Shown piece by piece: positions 55,501 to 64,000 of a stretch of DNA of 64,000 nucleotides. Each line of letters opens with the position of its first letter. Position 1 is the first letter of the stretch. Both the position numbers and the translations under genes were made by a program. The notes beneath the pieces are model-generated. The model saw only the letters and a program-made list of their open reading frames with translations. It made no database searches and was not told where the DNA came from. The DNA is from Setaria digitata (lineage: Eukaryota; Nematoda; Chromadorea; Rhabditida; Setariidae): contig RCAB01000365.1 in NCBI GenBank assembly GCA_003640385.1, positions 1 through 64,000 on the forward strand. The letters are read 5' to 3'.

Positions 55501-58500
55501 TCCGGACATAACTTTTGTGTGCATTGCAGAACGCAGTTTTCAAGAGTGATATACCTGAGGAATACTTCAAAATAATTAATAAATCACATAATGGATCATA
55601 TTTTAATGTACGAACTCTTAAAAGTGGCACTGTAAAATTACGAGCAGCATTCATTTCGGTTATAAGCCCGGTTAGAACTTTTAATATTTTCCGGCATTTT
55701 TGAATAGAAAGCAAACAGGCTGCAATTTCTGTTGTGGAATTTACGGTGTTATTTAGTTTTTATGCTCCATTTTATTTCATCATGGTCTTTTTTTTCATAG
55801 TAGAACATAAGAAATAAGTGCCAAAATGGTGCAGTGAAATTTATCTTACAGAAAAAGGAACTGTGGATGTCATCGTCAATAAAAGATGAGGTTACTGCAG
55901 TGATATCAGACCCAATTGAAGTAATACCTTCATTTATCACTTTTCCATATGTTGATGCCAAAAAGATTCATTCCAAGAAACTTCTGGTTTGTTTTCTGGG
56001 TTAATTGTTGTAATTTATACTTTAACGTATTAGAGCTTTTTATACCGTAAGAGGAGGATCCTTCTTTTTAGACACGCGGTGGTACAGGGTCGTTTATATG
56101 GTCAAGTATGAATCCAGAAGTTGTCTCGGTAGATTCCAGTGGTATTTTACTGACTGGAAATCTCGGTGAAACAGAAGTGATTGCACAAGATATGCAAAAT
56201 GGTGCGCATTTTGGAAAAGCGATTATCCAGATTTTGCGGCCAACCGGAATCAGTTTTGGTAAATCACATGTGGAAGCAGAGGTTCATTAAATGATTTCAA
56301 GATTTTATTAGTATTTGTTTCATTTGTTGTTATATTACTAAATCATCGTTTATTAATGATCAGCTTATTTTAAACTGTGACGCTTCATTTTACATAATAT
56401 GTTACCCTTTATTTCGCAGAATAACCTTGTATCTCCTACATTTTAGTTTAAATCCAAAATAATCCTTACACAATCTACATTTTAAAGTGAAGTAGTTGTT
56501 TTAGTATTACTGATAATGTTGAATGAACTATGGTGGCGAAAGGAGCAGATTTACAATTTCGGACTTGGAGTGGATAACAGTAAAAGTATCATTCAAATTT
56601 TTCATTTGGCATATTTTAGGTTGGTAGTGACTTGATCCTTTATGTTTCGTTTTACGCTAATTCGGGTAGTAGAAAAGTGGATATATCCGACTGTCGACGT
56701 GTTGATTTATCAGTCAAAGTAAAAGACAGTAACATCTTCCGTATTACATCAGGTAAAACTAAAGAAAAGCGACATTTAAGGAAGTCTCAAATGCAGTAAA
56801 TAATATAAATAAATAAGTAAATAAATAAGTATATATATATATATATATATTAATATATATTATTGAACTGTTCAGATAAATGTGATGAAGTGTCTTCATA
56901 CGGTGATGGTTGTTGCAGCTTAGTACTTACTGCTGTTGCATCCGGTGATACCACTGCAACTGTTCAGTTTGGTAATATGTCAGCGTCGATTCAGATTTCT
57001 GCTTATTTGCCACTGAAGGTTGCAGATAGCCTGTATTTATCTTTTGTGCTTTCTTTGTGTAGTGAACTATCCTGTTAACATTAGTTATATCGATTAGCAT
57101 TTCCTATCTATAAGAGCACAAAATGATCGAGAATCAATAATTTTTCACACTAACGATTTTTTGAGATTTTTAGCTGGAAATACCTACGGAAGTACTAGTT
57201 ATGCTTGGCAGCAGTTTTGTTATCCGCACATCCGGTGGTCCGAGGCCGTGGTTTCTAGACCCATCGAAATATTATTCAAAATGTAGTTTTGTAATTTCTC
57301 TTTATCGTAAATCCGTTAATTTGACCAGAATTTCTATATATCTAAAGTTCATTTTATAGTGATATACAGTGACGCTTCAAATTTGATCAGTAATGATGAC
57401 GTTTCTCCTCAGAATGAAGGAATTATTGTCGCATGTAAAGGAAGTAGAGGGGATGTAGTAAGTTTTTAAATATATTATCAGTTATAAGTTTTAACATATG
57501 CTCTTTAAAATGTATACTGTTATGTATGTTTTGGGGGAGATTTAGAATAAGCCATTCTATTCAGAGGGTAATTTAATATTACTGGAAGACACCGATCATA
57601 TGCTATTTCAAATTGTCCTGGAATATGTATCGTACTAATTTTAAGGCTATTGTGGTAGCAGTTGGTAACGAAGCTTCCCCTACGAATCCTTTACCCGCTA
57701 AAGCTGAAACGAAAATAAGAATATGTTGTGGTGTACCCACACGGCTATCCTTAACTTTGCTAAGACGACATCAAAGTAAATGTCCGACAAATGTGGTTTG
57801 TGATTTTTGTTAACTTTTTTTTCTCTTTTTGTTTCCGAATTTATCTTACCAAGCGATGTTTATTTCTTTGTTGAGAAGAGTTCAGGAAAGATTTAGAAAC
57901 TCCTTACGCTTGAATGCTTCAGCGTGCTGCTAGCTGCAGTCAGCCATCTACGTTAGCAGTATCAGCTTTTGGACATTGCGAATCTGGACCATCAATGGGA
58001 TTAGAAAAACAGCTTTATTCATTGAATTCTCTTAAAGTGAGCTGGAAAATAAGTAATAAAAATATAGCACACGTGGAAGAAGATAAGGGAAGCTTCGAAA
58101 TAAGCGAAAGTATTTCTTTTCATATCTTTCTTTGTGTATTTGTTCTTACGATAGAGTGCTTTCTGCATTGTTGCTAGGGTTCGATAATATTATGAAGAAT
58201 TGTCGCTGAGGAACTATATGTCACGCTAATTACAACAACAGTTTCCTTAGCGTATGAGAACCTGCTTAATTCAAATCACAATGCAGATAGCTTGCGGAGC
58301 TATCACATGAATTAAAGAAAAGTTTGTTGTATCGAATATCTAGTTAGTTGTTTAGTACGCGGCGTTCTGAAACCACGGAATATAATGGGTGTAGTGGAAA
58401 TTGTTGCATCGGCAGATAGATATAAAATTGGAAATCGGAAACTTCGTTTACCGCAGGAATTGCAAAGCAGAATGCAGGCAGATTTGGTCGAAAACCCAAA

Positions 58501-61500
58501 AGCGATGCCTTCTATAATCGTACTCTTAAATGAAAAAAGAGCTTCGAAAGCGATTCGGTTGGAACATGGTTCTGGTCATTTTGCTTTAGTAGCTTATGAT
58601 TCAGCAGTACTTGATGCTGAGCTTCACAGTGGAATAACGAAGGTGACGAGGCTTCATTATCTTTTCATGCATTATATGTTAAAAAATTAATTCAGGAATG
58701 TACTCCCTGTATGCTTCTTGGTCATACTGTAACACTACCTTATTCTTACATAACATTATTCTAATACAGTATGCCGTTATTAGAAAGTGCTGCATGTTTA
58801 CTGATGGTCTATTATATAATACAATCTTATGATAGCACTTTTTAAAGGTGCATCCTTTGACTGTTGGTAAATCGGAACTCCAATTCATGGATTTGTGCCT
58901 TGATAAAAACTTCACAGCTACAATCTCGGTTACAGATGTGGAAGAAATTTTGATCGAAGGACCTGAATTTGTAAGTAACGATATTTCGTAAACTTCAGAC
59001 TTATTGAGCCCAATAGAGCAGCCGTTGATTCCACTTCTTTTGATTTATTATGGTTCATAAACGGCACTTCTCTAACAGTAAATTGCGTTGTAGATAGCAT
59101 TAAACAGCGAACAAGAACTACAGCTTAAGGTTTGTGATATGGAAGGCCTTTTTTTCGTAACCGATGATGCTGATATCATGGATGTTCAGTTGAACGCATC
59201 ATCAGATATCTTATCAATAACCAGGTGTTTTTGTATTTTTCATTCTGAAAGAGTATTTCTTCTTTGGCCATTTATATATTCATACTGCATATATAAGTGA
59301 TGTTGGTGATTATCAATGGAAATCGTTAATGTTATTTGTCCCTCTTCATCAAGACTGAACATGAATATTTGTTTAAGAGTTGATGCTCTACATTACATTT
59401 TACGAGGTGACATAGTTGGTGTTGTAACACTTCGTGCTTCTGCTCGTCGCGCTAATGGGCGAATTTTACAAAGTCAGTCTCATAATGTGCAGGTTTATGC
59501 ACGATTGCAGTTGCTGCCAAAAATTATTACTCTTGTTCCTGGTTCTGTTTTCCAGGTACCACAATTTATTTCAAAACATGTTGTAATCATTCCCTATAAA
59601 TGTTTTTGCTCCTAAAAATGTGTAGGTAGAACTTAAAACATTACCTTCTATGATAAGCGAGATTCTGTGGTATTTATTATATAAAATAACGAAACTTTTT
59701 TGTGGGAAAGTTGGAGACTATTGCTGCTAGTGGACGTTTCAACTGGAAAAAATATCGATTTAGCAGTTCAGATGCACTATCATTTCAGTTAGAGATATCT
59801 GGTGGGCCTCAGCCGCTGCCGGCTGTTCAGTATCATCTCAATAATACGTCAGTAGCTGTTGTGGGATCAGATGGACTGGTAACAAGCAAAGCTGTTGGAT
59901 ATGCAAAAATTATTGCCTCTGTTAACCCAGATAATGGTGCTCCAGCCATCGAGGTATCTTGACCTTTGCTTCGTAATATGTTCCAGGAGAAACCTAAAGA
60001 GGACTTTTGGGAGTTCTTTTCCAAGATATATACTTTGTAAGAGTAACTCTTTTAGGATCAAGTTATTATCAAAACAGTGTCACTTATGGGGGTCCGCATA
60101 CACCTCTCTACATCACGTATAGAAGTCGGTCAAAAGGCTTGGGCTCGCGTTAATGGTCTTAACGAAGATGAATCACCGTTTTCATTTGGTGGAGCTCTAC
60201 ATCCGTTAACGGTTTCCTGGCGAATCGCTACACCAGGCATCCTTGAAGTCGTATCGCCGATTGATGTTAGTGCTTACTTCTAGGTTGAAGCATTTAGAAA
60301 GAATTAAGAGATATCCATTTTCAGTTCATTTATGATTTCGGATTCATTGTTCACTAATACTAATGACGATGAAAGCTTTTCTTGGCTTGGATTGTCTGTC
60401 TTAATCGGGTTAATCTTTGTTCTTGAAATATTATTAATTACAGATCTTGATGGCTGAATCACCCGAAAATCGATTTCAAATAGAACTGAAAGCACTAGCG
60501 GTTGGACAGGCGGTAATTCATGTGACGGTGGGCGCTCCTACAAATTCGAAAATATTCTTCAAGGAAGTCAAACATTATGATGACCAGATAATAGTAACTG
60601 TCATTGAACCGTTACAATTAACAGTACCACTACGATATATCTATGCTCTACGTCTCTCTCCAGATGCAGAACTCGATTTGAAAAGTAACAGGTGTGATTA
60701 TATATGAAGCACTTTTTCTAATTAGCAAGTATGATTAAACATACTATTTACTGCTAATCAAACCCTTTGCAGTCATTTTTTTTTTTCTCTTGAATTACTG
60801 TGGTCATTCGGAAATTTTTGATTTCTGAATTGTTTACATAGTCAAAAGGTTGTCCCCAATTCATGGTTCAGTATTAGCGAAATCTGTCTGACTATATCTC
60901 AAACTCTTCCACTTAAACAGATCCACGTGATTTATTTATTATCTTAACTATCTGCACAATTTATTTCGCTTTTTCATTTTATACTAAAATGAATGAAGAA
61001 AACATGAAAAACATTTCGAACAAATTTTGATTTTTCAGAAAAGATGGCGTAGTGCAGTTTTTGGTGCCACCTGAACTCTCTACTTACATGTCAGTTATCG
61101 GTGACAATAATAGTACTTTGAGAGGTCATACTGTTGGTGATGCTGCTTTGATATTAAAGGAAGCAAAAGATCCCCATAGGGAACTCATATATTTACCAGT
61201 TTCCGTAAGCTCTATGCTTTGATTGATAACTATTTTTTTTTCTTTTTATTTTTCACACCAATCTTGAATATTAATTATGTTGGCCCATGTATCAGAAATT
61301 AAAAAATACGCTCCGTTGAGAACATACTTTAACTTTATGTGTTTTTTATTTTTGCAACATTTTCTTGATGAGGTATTAAAAAAGTACTTATGAGGTATGG
61401 GCAATGTAAATTGCAGATTACTCCTGTAGCATCCCTCCACATGGTAGTAAAATGTTCCGAAGCACCCGAGAAACTGTTGGCAGTTCTGCCTCTCGGTTAC

Positions 61501-63868
61501 CGATTACATGTCGATATTGAGTCTAGAGACCACTTAGGCCGTCCGTTCGATGCTGCAAAACATTCGATAAATTACAGGCCTCATCGGTGAGTGTCATTCC
61601 TTTTTAAATCATTAATAGTTTTTTCATTTATTATGATGATTAAAATCTGAAACATATTTAGTGGTTGGGTTGATCTCTATTGTCGAATGATATACTTTCT
61701 TTACTTAAGCGACATTTATGTATTATCGTGCTTTTCCTGTAGTTCAGATCACTAAGGAAGAAGCGTTGCAAAACGGGAAAAATTTCAAGCCACATTTGAT
61801 TGACTGTATTCTGTATAGTGGAATTCTCGGGAGGAATCTATGTCAATATACTCCTCTGTTGTTTCGATCTTTTTCTTATGATTAAGTAATCATTGCAGTT
61901 TTGATTTGACTGAAATTCATCCAGGGAACGCAAATACTTCATTTGATATTTACCTAAAGGATGTTGGAGAAACAGTGTTTAAGGTTAGCTATTCAGTTGT
62001 TTTCCCCCTCTTTCATTCCATTTCTTCCATAATTTCAGTAAGGGAACATTTTGAACCGCATTTTTTAGACTTTACATTATTTTTGTTCTTTGTAGTCTAA
62101 TATTTTTGCTTAGATTTGTCATTGTTGACATACCTTATATACCATAAGAGATAGGAATTAAGTGGTCGTTGAGGATTTCCTTTACAGCGTAGAAGTTACT
62201 TAAGGAAGATGATACCATTTAAAATCTTATTATCCAGCTGTACACTTTATTTTAAGGTATGGGACAGGAATAATGCAGAATTGGCAGTGTTCCTCCGACT
62301 GCCAGTGAATGATGTAATCGAGCCACCGATATACTCTGTCGTTCTCTCTGAAATTATTTGCTTCAAGTCACCATTCCCAATGTCTGGCTGGAAAGAACTA
62401 ACTGGGAAGCGATATTTTCAATTTATCAATGAAAAAAATGGCATCGCTATAGCAGTGGATGTTGGTAACGCTGTAATTGCGTCTTACGATTCCCATAAAC
62501 AAACTATTTTCTCTAAGGTTATGCTCCTTAGTTATTCCAGTCTTACCACTCTCATTTCTTGGCGAACAATAAAATTCTATCCTTCAATAATATCAGAATG
62601 AGCACTTTCTTTTTTTTAAATATAATTGACGTTTTGGAATCCATCAGTTACAAAAAGGATATTTCATCTTTATCCATGATGACCGTTAATACGACTTTAA
62701 AACAGTGAGGATGCTTGATGTCCTATTAACTTAGAAAATCGGTAACGCTGTTTTGTTTATGTGACCTTTATTTCTTTTTTAATTTCTGAAATTATTTCTA
62801 ACAATTTTTTATGAGATATTTTTCCTAATAATTTTTTTGCAAATACTTCATTCCAAATCTGTTCCTTTTCAGCGCAAAGTTTCGCCTGCTAAATCGTTAC
62901 GCTTTTCATCGGTGCCGCAGTTCGTTTCGAACATAAGAAACCAACAATACCTGTTTCCAGTCATTGTCGACAATACTGAACAGAATCTTTCCAATACTTA
63001 TGGTTTTCGTTTGTCCGCTTTTTTAATAATTTTATTTTAAAATTAATCCAAAATACCATTTGGCAACGGTAACAGACACTACATTGCAATACTTTATAGC
63101 ATATGTTTGAGATATCTATAACCATATACGTACTAACAGATAGAGTGGAGTGTTTTACCGAAAAGTTGTAGCAAAAAGTGAGGTTTTCATAAGCCAGTTC
63201 AAAAATAATTTGTTGCGACGTTATTTATTTATTTGCCCGTTAAGTATTTTGATAATTTATTTATTAGTTACTTGCGAACAAATCATGAATAGCCATTTTG
63301 GTTTAGGTTGCTCGCCCCCACTGTTGGAGAAACTAACCTTAAATGCTCCTTTTGATTGTACTGTTACCTTCGTGGAAAGAATAAATGTGTTGGCAACAAG
63401 CATATTCGTTATTCGTTCAGCTTTTCTTCCTTCACTAGGTAGGGAATTCATGTCGTTTTTTGTACTTAAGGTGTTATTTAGTGTACAGCAAGAATTTTCT
63501 GGTTCTGCTGTGGTGGTGCAGTAAATTATCAATGAGCGAGAAATGCAGCAGCATTTATTATAAATCCTGATAGGCATTCGCTCATATCATACATTACAAA
63601 TTTTCAAAGATCGAGAACATATTTCGTAAATGAATTTTTCTAGAAATGATAATGGCCTTTATCTTTAAGCCTTCATATATAAATAAGTGAGATTGAACAT
63701 TTCTTCGCTAGTTGTATAGAATTCACGTTTTCATTTTTTCTCCTCCTCCTTTTTTAAGGAAAATATGGCTGTATCCTAGTGGAACAGACATTCGAGGAAT
63801 CATTTACTTTGATCCAACATCAAAGTCTTGCTTTAAATATTTCCGCTGTATGGAATCGTATCAACAAG
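52504..63868 (+). CDS. npp-12: Nuclear pore membrane glycoprotein gp210 (NUP210), 3' end off window
   Basis: gp210 is a single-pass pore-membrane protein with a huge lumenal domain that helps pore assembly and nuclear-envelope breakdown. Thirty-one exons join in phase from 52504 to 63868, about 1600 codons of an expected 1800-1900; the membrane segment and short tail lie beyond the window. The start ATG at 52504 directly follows a TTATACAG acceptor and gives a signal peptide (MFCHLLLWVLLWYIVIPTCG); an in-frame ATG at 52423 would add 27 residues. Family landmarks in order: LNVPRVLLPY, CFTWRSTRPDTV, GYVILVEGISTGAATLKVR, SHVHYTAEIVKQ, LPSTQYQL, a BIG2-like GSFIWSSMNPEVVSVDSSG, LTVGKSELQFMDLCL, GVVTLRASARRANGR, GGPQPLPAVQYHLNN, SFGGALHPLTVSWRI and DHLGRPFDAA. 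Several introns are only 77-100 bp. Symbol by analogy with C. elegans. Confidence 0.93.
56806..56862. repeat. (AAAT/AAGT)n followed by (AT)n in a NUP210 intron
   Basis: ATAAATAAGTA units run into about 15 AT dinucleotides inside the 123-bp intron before exon 13, leaving very little other sequence between the donor and the acceptor. Confidence 0.9.
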
Positions 63869-64000
63869 GTTTTTTTATAACTCAGCACGTTATCTTCTTT
63901 TTGCTTTTGCACTGCTTCTTTTTTTTTTGCTTTCATTGAAGTACACTGTAATGAAGAATGAATAAACCATTTTACTGAGTTCGAAGATGAGTGCTTTAAA
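63869..64000 (+). other. NUP210 intron at the window edge
   Basis: Follows the GTTTTT donor of the last visible exon; pyrimidine-rich, with no further exon readable before the sequence ends. Confidence 0.6.

Overview
This window looks like nuclear DNA from a parasitic nematode, most likely a filarial or other spirurid worm. It is AT-rich, almost every protein gene is split by introns of about 70 bp to 2.6 kb, most start codons sit a few bases after a 3' splice acceptor (the mark of spliced-leader trans-splicing), and one gene encodes a nematode DB module. Species-level assignment is inference. No bacterial, plasmid, CRISPR, rRNA or confident tRNA content was seen.

Layout, left to right. A minus-strand E2F partner DP gene (604-2271, its 3' end off the left edge) faces a plus-strand F-box-like gene (3654-6667) across a 1.4 kb divergent intergenic region. 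AT-rich DNA follows, with one weak minus-strand gene (8385-8842) and a 53-bp direct duplication around an N at 11577. A plus-strand DB-module protein gene spans 11750-14202. From 14.2 to 23.6 kb the content is poor: scattered coding-like fragments, plus a minus-strand TMBIM/Bax-inhibitor-like gene (17091-18724) whose conserved C-terminus is broken by an apparent one-base frameshift. A fully phase-consistent minus-strand gene for an unrecognised single-pass membrane protein (23619-25656) and a tail-anchored cytochrome b5 gene (27704-28758) come next.

The centre holds a plus-strand Rab6 gene (31479-37227). Its third intron contains a complete six-exon gene on the opposite strand (32579-34562), and it has two alternative terminal exons of identical length, both encoding a CWC prenylation tail. 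To the right, on the minus strand, lie an intronless Ubc13 gene (38606-39064), a protein kinase A inhibitor (PKI)-like gene (42067-42289) and a 50-residue membrane microprotein (44669-44821).

The right third is plus-strand: an unrecognised 266-residue protein gene (46291-48607), a weaker hypothetical gene (49822-51200), and 31 exons of the nuclear pore membrane glycoprotein gp210/NUP210 gene (52504-63868), which continues past the right edge.

The genes do not form a pathway. They are housekeeping genes (cell cycle, trafficking, ubiquitin, nuclear pore) mixed with lineage-specific genes. Exon boundaries were set by hand from GT/AG sites, reading phase and family continuity; each listed model has a coding length consistent with its phases.
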